The notes: generated by a model from the letters alone, not told the origin. A DNA stretch of 64,000 nucleotides from Bacteroidales bacterium (GCA_017527625.1 JAFXPV010000023.1:9755-73754); one strand, 5' to 3'. Counted from the stretch's first letter, positions 53,545 to 62,923 are shown. A program made the numbers and translations.

Positions 53545-54474
53545 ATGAAAAAAGTGATTACTACCCTTTGCTCTCTCTTTGCTGCTTGTTCAATCCTGTC
53601 GGCGCAGGGTTCCGGTGAAAATATTCCCCTGGCAGACCCTTTCATCCTCTGTGAAGGCGGCATCTATTACCTCTACGGCACCGGGGCTGCCGACGGCATC
53701 GCGGTGTGCACATCCACCGACCTTATGCAGTGGCAGTGGCCTGACGGCAAGCCGATGTACCTTGCCCTGTCGAAGGAGGATTCTTATGGAGACAAATGGT
53801 TCTGGGCGCCTGAGGTCTACCACATCGGCGACCTGTACTATATGTATTATTCCGCGGAGGAGCATTTCTGCGTGGCGACGGCCACCTCTCCGCTCGGCCC
53901 TTTCGTCCAGCGGCAGAAGGCTCCGATGCGCAGCAAGAAGGGCATAGACAATTCGCTGTTCATCGACGATGACGGCACTCCCTACCTGCTCTTCGTGAAT
54001 TTCGACAACGGCAACGAGATATGGGTGGCAGAGCTGGAAAAAGACCTGCTGCACTTGAAACCAGGCACCGGGAAGCTGCTGCTCAAGATGAGCCAGGAGT
54101 GGGAGAAAGTGTGGCCTGCCGTAAACGAAGGCCCTTTCATCGTCAAGCACGATGGCGTCTACTACCTGACCTATTCGGCGAACAGCTACGAAAGCCCAGC
54201 CTACGGTGTGGGTTACGCCACCGCAACTTCTATGCGCGGACCCTGGACCAAGTACGAAGGCAATCCGGTGCTGCAGTTCGCTGGCGGCTTTGACGGCACC
54301 GGCCACCACGCGCTCTTCACCGACAATTCCGGCCGCCGCAGGATAGTCTTCCATTCCCACAACAGCCGCGGGCGCATCCAGCCCCGCGTGATCCACATCG
54401 GCAGCTACGGTTTCACTCCCAGCGGCCGGCTCGAAGTCGGCGAGGACTTCATCAATCCCCAGCTGGTGCAGTAG
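53545..54474 (+). CDS. secreted GH43-family glycosidase
   Basis: 309 residues from ATG 53545, signal peptide ending at ILSAQ. GH43 residues: base Asp in PLADPFIL, Asp in GIDNSLFIDDDG, acid Glu in VNEGPFIV; GFDGTGHHA near the C-terminus is the conserved His region. Compact single-domain form like arabinan or xylan-acting members. Only distant to the first GH43 at 49426. Divergent from the SGNH/esterase operon, so the four enzymes form one functional block. Confidence 0.9.
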   Translation: MKKVITTLCSLFAACSILSAQGSGENIPLADPFILCEGGIYYLYGTGAADGIAVCTSTDLMQWQWPDGKPMYLALSKEDSYGDKWFWAPEVYHIGDLYYMYYSAEEHFCVATATSPLGPFVQRQKAPMRSKKGIDNSLFIDDDGTPYLLFVNFDNGNEIWVAELEKDLLHLKPGTGKLLLKMSQEWEKVWPAVNEGPFIVKHDGVYYLTYSANSYESPAYGVGYATATSMRGPWTKYEGNPVLQFAGGFDGTGHHALFTDNSGRRRIVFHSHNSRGRIQPRVIHIGSYGFTPSGRLEVGEDFINPQLVQ

Positions 54475-54486
54475 CGGAGCAACAGT

Positions 54487-55215
54487 ATGGACAGTATCGT
54501 ATATCAGGACGGGAGCTATACTCTTGGAAAGAGGGATGGCTTGGCGTGGCTGGATGTCGACGGGACGTCGCTGCGCCTGACGAGCCAGCCGTATGAGCCG
54601 TGCACGTATATTTCGCGGGCCGACGGAGGCGTGACGACGATACACAATGCCTTCGAAATGTCGGTTGTGCTGGAATTGTTTGCAGATGGCAGGACTTTGT
54701 CTTCCATCACGGGGCGCACCTACCGGCCTGGCGATTTTTGCGGAATGATCTGGCATACCGTCAATGAGTGGGGCCCGCAGGAAGTGCAGATCGACGCGGC
54801 TGAACGGAGTTATATCGAGGTGCTGAAAGAAGCCCCGCTGCAATTTCCTCCCATCGGCCAGGATTCCATCCGTCTGGAGAAGGCGAAAACGCTGGCGGAG
54901 GGCGTGACGATCGGAGAACTCCCGCTGGATATGATCCGGTACATCTATGTAATCCGGCTCCAGGGGCAAGCGGATGCGGAGTATCCGGCCTTCGGGCAGC
55001 TCAGAGAGAAAGACTACCGCAAGCTGCGCCATTACGACGATATCCGCGACTGGGATCCGCTGGAAGGCGATATTTCCCATAAACGGAAACCGTTGGAATG
55101 GGCCGACTACAAAGCCTTTGCTTCAAAGCACCTCCTTTGCGGCGGCTCTGCCGGAGCCAGGAGCTGCTTCGGGCCGCAAGACCTTGTGAAAAGATTCATT
55201 TACAGCCGGGAGTAG
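54487..55215 (+). CDS. conserved-looking hypothetical cytoplasmic protein
   Basis: 242 residues, starting 12 bases after the GH43 stop, so probably co-transcribed. No signal peptide or membrane helix. N-terminal half: GLAWLDVDGTSLRLTSQPYE, PCTYISRADGG and VTTIHNAFEMSVVLELFADG; the C-terminal half is charged with a KDYRKLRHYDDIRDWDPLEG block. I do not recognise the family. Codon use matches the neighbours and the frame lacks a better antisense competitor, so it is likely a real gene. Confidence 0.65.
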   Translation: MDSIVYQDGSYTLGKRDGLAWLDVDGTSLRLTSQPYEPCTYISRADGGVTTIHNAFEMSVVLELFADGRTLSSITGRTYRPGDFCGMIWHTVNEWGPQEVQIDAAERSYIEVLKEAPLQFPPIGQDSIRLEKAKTLAEGVTIGELPLDMIRYIYVIRLQGQADAEYPAFGQLREKDYRKLRHYDDIRDWDPLEGDISHKRKPLEWADYKAFASKHLLCGGSAGARSCFGPQDLVKRFIYSRE

Positions 55216-55243
55216 GGATTACCCCCCATCGGCGGCGTGGCGG

Positions 55244-56764
55244 CTATTCCACCGTAATCACATACTGGGCGAAGCGGGTCATAGGCCGCTCGGCGTCATC
55301 CCGCACCTCGAGGTTCACGACCAGTCTATCACCTTTTTCGGCATCGGCCGGCACGGTGAAAGCCGCATTCCAGGTTTTGCTGACAGAGACGCTGAGACCC
55401 TCGGCCTTGCCCTGCTTGTAGGTGCAGGATGCTGCCGGGACGTACCACTGCGCTGTCAGGCGGTTGCCGTCAGGATCTTTTGCGGAGCCGCTCAGTTCGA
55501 CTGTCTGGCCGGGCGCCGCCGTGAAGTCCAGCTGTCCTGCTTCAACTATCGGGGCGTGGTTGCAGTCCTCAGGCTCGCAGACAGCCCAGTCGGCGCGGGC
55601 TGCAAGCTCTTCCCACATAACTATGGTGTAGTGGTTGTTGCCGCGGTTGTTGACGTCACTGCGAAGGCCGATGTTGATGAAGCCTGCGCAGCCGAACTGG
55701 CAGAATGCCCACGAGTACGGCTCGTAGTTGGCGCGAGGATAGCCTTTCAGACTCTCAGGACCCCATCCCAGCTCGGCGGAACGGCCCCAGTCCATATAGT
55801 CGATAAGCCCATAGTTGTAGATGAGCGGCTCGCCATAGACTGCCCGGCCTTCGGCCATAAGCCATATCTGCTCCGGAAGCTTGCCGTGGTTGCGCTTGTA
55901 GGCTTCAAGGTTCCAGGGAGCGTGCATATAGGGCTGGAGCTCTTCGGCCGCACGGCGCGGAGAGTCACTGGCGGAAAAGAACGTACCGTAGCTGAAGAAG
56001 CCGCCGAGTCCGTAGCCTCCGTTCTGCAGGCCCGGGAACATCTGGTCTATTTTGCTGTCGGCGCGGCAGTTGTCTTCGCCGCTGCCTCCGATGCGCACCT
56101 TGTCAGTCACCTTCTTGAGGATGCGGTCCCACTCGGGAGTGCCGTGGTAGCGCTCATAGATGCTGTACAGCGCGCGGACGGTGGTGTTGATGCCGCCCCA
56201 GTGCTGGATGATGAGAGGTCGCGGGTCGTTGTCCAGGATAAGCTGCATTATGAAGTTGGATCCTTCCGTTTCGAAACGATAGTCGCCTTCGAACTCGATG
56301 TTGCCCACCTTGGTGATGCTTCGGATGTATTCAGGAGTGGGATAGTTGGGGTTGTTCTTGCTCATCAGCGCATAATCTGCCTCGTAGCAGTCCAGGATTC
56401 GCGGCAGCCAGGTAGGGTCGACCGGACGGTACTCGGTCAGGTCGGCGGCAGTCTTGACGCGGTGTTCGCAGTGCTGGGCGTTGCAGCGGAAGTTCGGAGT
56501 GATCTGGCCGAGCGTGTGCAGGCCTCCGTCGCCGTTGAAGTGGTACATTCCGGCAGTCCAGACTATGCCTGCTATATCGTACTGGTCGGCATACATCAGG
56601 CTCAGGATAAGTCCGTTCATATCGTCGACCTCCAGGTCGGTAGTGATGAGCACGCGTGTCTGCAGACTCTTGTCCACGGGCTCCGCGAGATACTCTGAGA
56701 CGGCTGCCTTCGGCGTGCACGCAGCCAGCGCAAGCAGAATGAAAAGAGAAATATATTTTTTCAT
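55244..56764 (-). CDS. nucleoside-hydrolase-like (DUF1593) lipoprotein
   Basis: 506 residues. Lipobox LAACTPKA. RVLITTDLEVDDMNGLILSL is the Asp-rich calcium site of the nucleoside-hydrolase-like fold (cf. TTDIEvDD), and the RIGGSGEDN and GGFFSYGTF blocks fit DUF1593. After about residue 410 an Ig/cadherin-like domain (FTAAPGQTVELSGSAKDPDG) follows. Often found in polysaccharide loci; may hydrolyse N- or O-ribosides. The third copy of the 107-bp repeat lies upstream in the same orientation. Confidence 0.84.
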   Translation of the reverse strand: MKKYISLFILLALAACTPKAAVSEYLAEPVDKSLQTRVLITTDLEVDDMNGLILSLMYADQYDIAGIVWTAGMYHFNGDGGLHTLGQITPNFRCNAQHCEHRVKTAADLTEYRPVDPTWLPRILDCYEADYALMSKNNPNYPTPEYIRSITKVGNIEFEGDYRFETEGSNFIMQLILDNDPRPLIIQHWGGINTTVRALYSIYERYHGTPEWDRILKKVTDKVRIGGSGEDNCRADSKIDQMFPGLQNGGYGLGGFFSYGTFFSASDSPRRAAEELQPYMHAPWNLEAYKRNHGKLPEQIWLMAEGRAVYGEPLIYNYGLIDYMDWGRSAELGWGPESLKGYPRANYEPYSWAFCQFGCAGFINIGLRSDVNNRGNNHYTIVMWEELAARADWAVCEPEDCNHAPIVEAGQLDFTAAPGQTVELSGSAKDPDGNRLTAQWYVPAASCTYKQGKAEGLSVSVSKTWNAAFTVPADAEKGDRLVVNLEVRDDAERPMTRFAQYVITVE

Positions 56765-56828
56765 AGGGGCATTAATGTGTTATACATACAAAGATATGCA
56801 TTTTCCTGTCGCCGCCGCCCGCTGCTTG

Positions 56829-56876
56829 CGCCGTATTTTTCCCGCGCCGTATTTTTCCCGCGCCGTATTTTTCCCG
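56829..56876. repeat. tandem repeat, 3 perfect units of 16 bp
   Basis: CGCCGTATTTTTCCCG three times without a mismatch, followed by partial CG. In the region upstream of the DUF1593 gene. Confidence 0.9.
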
Positions 56877-57008
56877 CGACACAGCGTCCGCCCACGCTCC
56901 AAACGCATCGGGCACGGCACGCGCGGCGAGCCACCAGGCAACGCTCTGTCCGCGACACAGCATCCGCCCACGCTCCGCATGCTCTGCGAGCAGCGAATCA
57001 CCCTGCCG

Positions 57009-57115
57009 CGAAATGAATCTCCTGCGCATTTTTTCATACTGTCGCCGGAAAATGGCTTTCCGCGGCGGGATTGTGGCGGCAGTATGAACCACACGGCCCC
57101 ACATCCATACTGTGG
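57009..57115 (-). repeat. 107-bp dispersed repeat, copy 3 (inverted)
   Basis: Reverse complement identical to copy 1. Its downstream flank (plus coordinates below 57009) also resembles that of copy 2 for about 45 bases. Confidence 0.93.
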
Positions 57116-57179
57116 TGCGGAAATGCCCGAAGCATCCTGCCGCGGAAACGGGGGCGCTCGTGCAAACCTCGTCCTCCTG

Positions 57180-57222
57180 CTAAACACAAACGACAGCCAA
57201 GAAGGCTGTCGTTTGTGTTTAG
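57180..57222 (-). terminator. 19-bp perfect stem terminator flush to tRNA-Gly
   Basis: A perfect 19-bp inverted repeat with a 5-base loop (57199-57203) begins on the base after the tRNA discriminator. Each arm holds a T-rich stretch. Confidence 0.7.
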
Positions 57223-57295
<73 letters not shown>

Positions 57296-57314
57296 GTTAA
57301 CCCGAATGGGATGG

Positions 57315-57322
57315 CAAAGATA
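57315..57322 (-). promoter_or_regulatory. -7 box (TATCTTTG) of tRNA-Gly
   Basis: CAAAGATA on the plus strand, 20 bases before the tRNA 5' end. Confidence 0.6.
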
Positions 57323-57335
57323 TGGATATTTTTCA

Positions 57336-57365
57336 TTTGTGCAAACAAAAAAGGTGATAAATTTG
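57336..57365 (+). promoter_or_regulatory. promoter of the propeller/barrel protein gene
   Basis: TTTG at 57336-57339, 18 bases, TAAATTTG at 57358-57365; ATG is 17 bases further on. Confidence 0.6.
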
Positions 57366-57381
57366 CCGAAACAATTCATTG

Positions 57382-60357
57382 ATGAGAAAAGCAGCCTTCA
57401 TATTATTGTGCCTGACAGCAGTCGCAAGCTTGACGCTGAATGCACAGATGCGGATTTATTACAGTGCCGGCAGCGATCCTATGACCAAGTGGAGAAGCCT
57501 TGATACAGAGCACTATCAGTTCATTTATCCGGCAGGCATCGACTCTCTGGCCAGAGTCTATGCGGCAAATATGGAGGCAGTCCGCAATGACGCAATCGTA
57601 AAGCCGCTGCAAGTCAATCCGGCCCGCACGTCCGTGGTCCTGCATCCGTACACTTTTTCTGCAGACGTCACCAAACGCAGCAACAGCCCCCTGAGGCTGG
57701 ATATGTATACATCCCCGGATATGTACGACTTTATGTCAGAACCCTGGGAATACACGACAGCAATCTCCGGCAGCCGCCACCTTGGGCACGCGTACCTGCT
57801 GGACAGAGGTCCTTTCCATATCGCCTGGTATGTCATCGGTGACAATATGCGCGTGATTGGCGACGCTCTGTGGTACAACAAGTATTTCTGGCAGGGAGAC
57901 GCGGCCACGACAGTGACCGACCTTTCTCACGCCGGAATCGGCCGTAATTCAGATGTCCTGAAAGGATACCGCGCCTCCTTGACCAGCGGCGACCTGCGCG
58001 ATTACAACCGTTGGAAACTGGGCTCCTACGAATACTATACTCCCGACGCCGATGCATTCGGATACATCCTCGAGTCCAATTTCCGCTACCAGAACGATTA
58101 TTATGCCTTCGGCCGCGACTGGGCCGACAATGTAACCGAGCATCCCATCAAATCTTTGCTCACAGGAAAGCGCGATGAGCCTACGGGTGCTCTCAAGAAC
58201 CGCGATTTCAAAGAATACCGCGATTCGATAGCCGCCTTCTTCCAGAGAGATTACGACGCCCGGGAGCCTTACACACCGGTATCCGCACTCTGGCCGGCCG
58301 AGAATTACACCGAATATGCGAATTTCGTTTACATTGAAAGCGAGAACGCAATCTATGCTCTCAAGGACACATTCAAAGAGGCCCGCCAGCTTGTCAGAAT
58401 CGATCTTGTCGAAGGTACCGAGCAATTCCTGATGTTCTTCAGCCAGAACTCTTCGGAATTATCGGAACGGGACGGCAAGCTTTATTGGACGGAAACTGTC
58501 CACAAAGGCCCGTGGGAGCTCGAGGACTTTTCAGAACTGTTCAGTTATGACATTGCAAGCGGCAAGGTGGAAAGGCTCACCAGGAACACCCGCTACTTCC
58601 ATTCCGCCCCCAAGCCGGGAAGCGACGTGATAGCCGTCGGCGAGAATACAGCCGAAGGGGACACATACCTTACCATATTGTCTGCAGCCGGCGACAAGGA
58701 TCTCAGCATCAAAACTCCCGGGAACGGCTCCATCAAGACGATGGTGTGGTCGGGAGATGTCCTCTACTGCCTGATCGTCACCGGTGACGGCCTCGGCCTT
58801 TACAGCATCGGCGATGACGGGTGGAAGTCCTGCATTGCACCGCAGTGGCAGAATATCTGTGATCTGGCAGACGCACAAATCGAGCTGAACGGACGCCTCT
58901 CAGATGTGATCCTTTTCACCAGCGACGTCGACGGAGTGACGAACGTCTATGCCTATGATACGACGAGCGGCGGTGTCTGGCGGATCATCAATTCGCCTTA
59001 CGGCACGGCGGAAGCCCAGCTCTACAGGGACGGAGGGCTGATATACAGCAGATATGGCATATCCGGTTATTCGATAGTCAAGACATCGGCAGCCGACTTT
59101 GAGATGACACCTGTCGATATGTCGTCGCCATACAGTTTCCACCTGGCGGATAAAGGCTCCCAGCTCTCGGGGAACGCTTATCCCAAGCCTGACGAAGAAA
59201 TGCTGGCCGGCTATCAGGATGCCGCCAGATATCCTTCAAGGCCTTACCGCAAGGCCGGCAATATGTTCAATGTACACAGCTGGGCACCTTTCTATCTGGA
59301 TATGAAAGCCACCAGCCCCAGCGGCAAGACCAAAGCCTCACTCGGTGTGATGGCAATGTCGCAGAACAAGCTCGGCACAGTGTCGGCCAAAGCCGGCTAC
59401 TCATACGGAAAGAGTCACAACTCAGCCAAATGGATGCACGCAGGCCACGCCGCCATAGAGTTCCGCGGCGTGATGCCGAGAGTGTCGCTTGCCGCTGAAG
59501 TAAATACTTCCGAGCGTATGGAGTATGCGCACCACCTCGACAAGGACGGCAAGGTTGTCAATGATTTCCGTTTCACAGACAGCAGTAAGCCCTTTTTCGA
59601 CATCGCCCTCAACATCTATCAGCCTTTCGAATACAGTATGCTCGGGATGAATGCAACAGTGCTTCCGGCGCTGAGCCTGCATATCAACAATAACCGTGCG
59701 ATCGACTACATCGGCCGCCGCAGCGGCACCGCCAACTACTTCCAGTTTGGCTTAGCCGGTGCATTGGAGACGGATGTCGCCTATGCGGCCATCTACCCCC
59801 GCTGGGGCGTCGGCGCCTCTGTCAGCCACATAGCCCCGGCTGCCTTCGGCGATGCTGCCAGACTCTCTACTTCCCAGACCGCGCTGTCGCTGTCCGCATA
59901 CCTTCCCGGCTTCGCGGCCACGCACGGCATATCAGTGTCGCTGGATCTTGTCAATCAGGATTGGAAGAGGGGTGAGGCTGTATTCCCCACCGAAAGCCTC
60001 ATCGAGCTGCCCAGAGGTTTCGTGAAAGTGGATGCAGCGCAGTTCAACAGCCGCAATTACGTCAAGGGCGGGCTGGATTATGCACTGCCCGTCAATCTCG
60101 GCGACTTCAGCTGCCTCGGCGGGATGTTGTATCTCCGCAGGCTCCAGGCCATACCGTTCTTCGACTATGCAGCCAGCTGGCAATACAGCGGCGGCAGGAA
60201 AGAGTTCTACAGCGTTGGCACCGACCTGATGCTCGACATCAACCTGCTGCACATCGGCGTGGGACTGTCCGCCGGCGTCCGCTACGCATACAACAATGGC
60301 TCCCCGGAAATGCCGGGAAGCCATACGTTCCAATTCTTGTTCAAAGCAGGCCTGTAA
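57382..60357 (+). CDS. outer-membrane protein with beta-propeller and C-terminal barrel
   Basis: 991 residues from ATG 57382. Signal peptide ends at TLNAQ. Residues about 30-250 resemble a peptidase-like N-terminal domain (WRSLDTEHYQFIYPAGID), about 330-600 a TolB-like propeller (RLTRNTRYFHSAPKPGSDV), and from about 640 amphipathic strands with a terminal aromatic-type end (HTFQFLFKAGL) typical of an outer-membrane barrel. Similar propeller-barrel fusions occur in Bacteroidota with unknown function. Monocistronic, abuts convergent pfkA. Confidence 0.75.
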   Translation: MRKAAFILLCLTAVASLTLNAQMRIYYSAGSDPMTKWRSLDTEHYQFIYPAGIDSLARVYAANMEAVRNDAIVKPLQVNPARTSVVLHPYTFSADVTKRSNSPLRLDMYTSPDMYDFMSEPWEYTTAISGSRHLGHAYLLDRGPFHIAWYVIGDNMRVIGDALWYNKYFWQGDAATTVTDLSHAGIGRNSDVLKGYRASLTSGDLRDYNRWKLGSYEYYTPDADAFGYILESNFRYQNDYYAFGRDWADNVTEHPIKSLLTGKRDEPTGALKNRDFKEYRDSIAAFFQRDYDAREPYTPVSALWPAENYTEYANFVYIESENAIYALKDTFKEARQLVRIDLVEGTEQFLMFFSQNSSELSERDGKLYWTETVHKGPWELEDFSELFSYDIASGKVERLTRNTRYFHSAPKPGSDVIAVGENTAEGDTYLTILSAAGDKDLSIKTPGNGSIKTMVWSGDVLYCLIVTGDGLGLYSIGDDGWKSCIAPQWQNICDLADAQIELNGRLSDVILFTSDVDGVTNVYAYDTTSGGVWRIINSPYGTAEAQLYRDGGLIYSRYGISGYSIVKTSAADFEMTPVDMSSPYSFHLADKGSQLSGNAYPKPDEEMLAGYQDAARYPSRPYRKAGNMFNVHSWAPFYLDMKATSPSGKTKASLGVMAMSQNKLGTVSAKAGYSYGKSHNSAKWMHAGHAAIEFRGVMPRVSLAAEVNTSERMEYAHHLDKDGKVVNDFRFTDSSKPFFDIALNIYQPFEYSMLGMNATVLPALSLHINNNRAIDYIGRRSGTANYFQFGLAGALETDVAYAAIYPRWGVGASVSHIAPAAFGDAARLSTSQTALSLSAYLPGFAATHGISVSLDLVNQDWKRGEAVFPTESLIELPRGFVKVDAAQFNSRNYVKGGLDYALPVNLGDFSCLGGMLYLRRLQAIPFFDYAASWQYSGGRKEFYSVGTDLMLDINLLHIGVGLSAGVRYAYNNGSPEMPGSHTFQFLFKAGL

Positions 60358-61338
60358 TCAGACGCTCAGGATCTTGGTGACCTCATAGAGGTCGCGGTTG
60401 ACCTGGTTGTGGCGGCTGCACGCCTCCTCGAAGGGGGTGAAAGTCACTTCTCCTTTGTGGCTTCCCACCATTACGCCCTTGCGGTTGTCGAGCAGCGCTC
60501 CGACAGCTTCGTATCCGAGCATACTTGCAAGCACGCGGTCGCTGCAGGTGGGGCTGCCTCCGCGCTGGATGTGTCCGAGAGTAGTCACGCGGGTGCTGTA
60601 GTCAGGAATGTGCTGCTTAACCTGGGCGGCGACTTCTTCGGCGCTTCCCATCTTGCCTCCTTCGGAAACGATGATGATGCCGGAAGTCTTGTTCTTGCGG
60701 CGCTCGACCACGAGATAATTGCAGAGGCTGTCGATGTCGGTCATAATTTCAGGCACCAGAGTCACCTCGGCGCCGGTGGCGATACCGGTGTTGAGCCCGA
60801 TGAAGCCCGCGTCGCGGCCCATAACTTCGACGAAGAACACTAGGTTGTGGCTCTGCGCGGTGTCACGGATCTTGTCGATGGCTTCCATTGCTGTGTTGAT
60901 GGCGGTGTCGAAGCCGATGGTGTAGTCGGTACCATATATATCATTGTCTATGGTGGCCGGAATTCCTACGATGGGAAAGTCGAAATCACCGCCGAGTGCC
61001 ATCGCTCCGCGGAACGAACCGTCGCCGCCGATGACTACGAGGGCGTCGATGCCGGCATTGACAAGATTGTCATAAGCGGTCTTGCGCACTTCCTTATCCT
61101 TGAACTCGGGGCAGCGGGAGGTCTGCAGGATGGTGCCTCCGCGGTTGATGATCTTGGATACAGACTGGGACTGCATCGGCACAAACTTCTTCTTGAGGAT
61201 GCCTTTGTAACCCTCCTGGATACCTACTACTTCAATTTTATAAAAAATGGCTGTACGGACGACAGCCCTGATGGCTGCATTCATTCCGGGCGAGTCACCG
61301 CCGGATGTGAGAACGCCGATTTTTTGTATTTCGTGCAT
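60358..61338 (-). CDS. pfkA: ATP-dependent 6-phosphofructokinase
   Basis: 326 residues. Phosphorylates fructose-6-phosphate in glycolysis. GGDSPGMNAAIRAV at 13-26, GGDGSFRGA, PATIDNDIYGTDYTIGFDTA with the catalytic Asp, and GHIQRGGSPTCSDRVLAS. Gly rather than Lys after the GGDGS motif points to ATP rather than pyrophosphate use. A TATCTTTA (minus) at 61360-61367 is its likely -7 box. Confidence 0.96.
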   Translation of the reverse strand: MHEIQKIGVLTSGGDSPGMNAAIRAVVRTAIFYKIEVVGIQEGYKGILKKKFVPMQSQSVSKIINRGGTILQTSRCPEFKDKEVRKTAYDNLVNAGIDALVVIGGDGSFRGAMALGGDFDFPIVGIPATIDNDIYGTDYTIGFDTAINTAMEAIDKIRDTAQSHNLVFFVEVMGRDAGFIGLNTGIATGAEVTLVPEIMTDIDSLCNYLVVERRKNKTSGIIIVSEGGKMGSAEEVAAQVKQHIPDYSTRVTTLGHIQRGGSPTCSDRVLASMLGYEAVGALLDNRKGVMVGSHKGEVTFTPFEEACSRHNQVNRDLYEVTKILSV

Positions 61339-61408
61339 TTCAGTGTGGTTTTTCTGCCGTAAAGATAGTGATTTTGAAATAGATTTTTATTTATAAATAA
61401 ATTTTTCA

Positions 61409-61416
61409 TACCTTTG
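61409..61416 (+). promoter_or_regulatory. -7 box (TACCTTTG) of the DUF3868/OmpA-like gene
   Basis: TACCTTTG, 50 bases before the ATG, in an AT-rich divergent gap. Confidence 0.55.
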
Positions 61417-61465
61417 GACGTTACTATACGCCAACTGACGAATGTTATAATCAAATATTTACTCT

Positions 61466-62863
61466 ATGAAAACTTTGTTCAAAGGATTTCTTATCGCTTC
61501 GCTGATGTTTATCGGCGTAGCTGCCAATGCTCAGACCAAGATCTACAGCAATGTTGGCACAATCGACGTAACCAAGGCAGAACTTAACGGAGACCAGATC
61601 GATGTGGCTTACACCGTTACCATCGACCCTGACATCCAGAACATCATCGGTCTCAGAGGCAACAAAGCCGTTGTCCTGACGACTGCTCTTGCCGAGGGTG
61701 AATACAAGCAGCTCATCGAGTGCCTCGTAATCAGCCCCGCCAACGGCAATGCCCGCACTCCCTGGCTCGAGGCTAGGTGCGACGATGTTACCAACAACGT
61801 ACGCTGGTTCAACGCCAAGGCTGACGAACCCCTCGTAATCAAATCAAACTACACTCTGAAGGCTAAAGACTGGACTTCTCCGAGGACTGTGATGACCATC
61901 ACTACCCAGGAATACAAGAGCGAGGAATGCCTCGTCCGTCTCGCAGGCCCGAAGAACATTGCCAAACTCGATGTCAAGGACCTCGTTCCCGCTTGGGCTG
62001 ATGTGGCTGCTTCTGGCGACGGCCCCGTTAAACGTCTTGCAACCAAACTTTACTATCCTGTAAACGTTACCAAAGAAGTTGACGACTATCTCGAGAACTC
62101 ACAGGCTCTGTCACTCCTCAGAACTCTCGACTCTCCGAACTTCGAAGTTACCGATATCACCATCAACGGTTGGGCTTCTCCTGAAGCTACTGTTGCTTAC
62201 AACCAGAAACTTTCTGAGCGCCGTGCCGCTACTATGAAAGAGATCATTTCTTCAAGGTACAGCTTCCCTGAGTCTGTATACAATGTAGCAGGTAAAGGTG
62301 AGTACTGGGAAGGCGTTGAGGAATATGTTGCTGCAAGCAACGATGCCGCTCTCAAGAAATGGGCTGAGAAGTCATTCTCTAACCTTGATGCACGCGAAGC
62401 CGCTCTCAAACAGCTGAGCGCTTACAAAGACATCTTCAATACTGTATATCCTCGTTCACGTTTCGCTGACTGCAACGTTTCTTACAAACTCGTCAACTAC
62501 GATGAGGCTGCAGTCCGTTCAATCTACAACCAGTTCCCTGAGCAGGTTCAGGAGTCTGAATATGTAGCTCTTGCAACTGCAAACGACAAGCTTGACAAGG
62601 CTGTTATCGAGAAGGGTCTCAAGTACTATCCTGAAAGCGCAGCTCTGAACAACCTTGCAGCCAAGGCTGCAGTTGCAGACGGTCAGTACAGGCAGGCTAT
62701 CAGCTACCTGCAGAAAGCCGGCGACAGCAAGGAAGTATTCAACAACCTCGGTGCTTGCTATATGCTCCTCGGCGACAGGAACGCAGCCGCTTCTAACCTC
62801 CAGAGAGCTTACGGTCTTCCTGAGGCAGCTCAGAATATGCAGATGCTCAGATACATCCAGTAA
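61466..62863 (+). CDS. DUF3868/OmpA-like and TPR secreted protein
   Basis: 465 residues. Signal peptide ends at AANAQ. The first 190 residues are a beta domain of the DUF3868 type (VAYTVTIDPDIQNIIGLRGN, ITTQEYKSEE). Residues about 205-290 show an OmpA-like peptidoglycan-binding pattern (ITINGWASPEATVAYNQKLSERRA with the NxxLSxxRA core). The end carries TPR motifs (LNNLAAKAAVADGQYRQAIS, NNLGACYMLLGDRNAAASN). In Bacteroidales such proteins occur with fimbrial genes. Codon use is biased to optimal codons, so it is probably highly expressed. Confidence 0.82.
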   Translation: MKTLFKGFLIASLMFIGVAANAQTKIYSNVGTIDVTKAELNGDQIDVAYTVTIDPDIQNIIGLRGNKAVVLTTALAEGEYKQLIECLVISPANGNARTPWLEARCDDVTNNVRWFNAKADEPLVIKSNYTLKAKDWTSPRTVMTITTQEYKSEECLVRLAGPKNIAKLDVKDLVPAWADVAASGDGPVKRLATKLYYPVNVTKEVDDYLENSQALSLLRTLDSPNFEVTDITINGWASPEATVAYNQKLSERRAATMKEIISSRYSFPESVYNVAGKGEYWEGVEEYVAASNDAALKKWAEKSFSNLDAREAALKQLSAYKDIFNTVYPRSRFADCNVSYKLVNYDEAAVRSIYNQFPEQVQESEYVALATANDKLDKAVIEKGLKYYPESAALNNLAAKAAVADGQYRQAISYLQKAGDSKEVFNNLGACYMLLGDRNAAASNLQRAYGLPEAAQNMQMLRYIQ

Positions 62864-62889
62864 TCACTTACCAAGTATATATATAAAAG

Positions 62890-62921
62890 GTGACTGGCCA
62901 TCCCGCCAGTCACTTTTTTTT
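62890..62921 (+). terminator. intrinsic terminator
   Basis: GTGACTGG (62890-62897) pairs with CCAGTCAC (62906-62913), followed by eight T. Twenty-six bases after the OmpA/TPR gene. Confidence 0.88.
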
Positions 62922-62923
62922 AC

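Larger units (their letters stand above)
56765..57222. other. 458-base non-coding stretch with repeats
   Basis: No gene. Holds a 3 x 16-bp tandem repeat (56829-56876), a diverged 25-base duplication (GACACAGC-TCCGCCCACGCTCC at about 56878 and 56965), copy 3 of the 107-bp repeat and a tRNA terminator at 57180-57222. Confidence 0.75.

Noticed and set aside
53590..55080. 496-residue minus-strand ORF across GH43 and the hypothetical gene
   Set aside because: Antisense of GH43 catalytic blocks; no signal, motif or independent support.
47746..56764. Complete SusC/SusD polysaccharide-utilisation locus
   Set aside because: Several glycan enzymes cluster here but no TonB receptor/SusD pair lies with them.
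49278..57115. CRISPR array from the three repeats
   Set aside because: Only three copies, kilobases apart and in both orientations, 107 bp long, no regular spacers and no cas genes.
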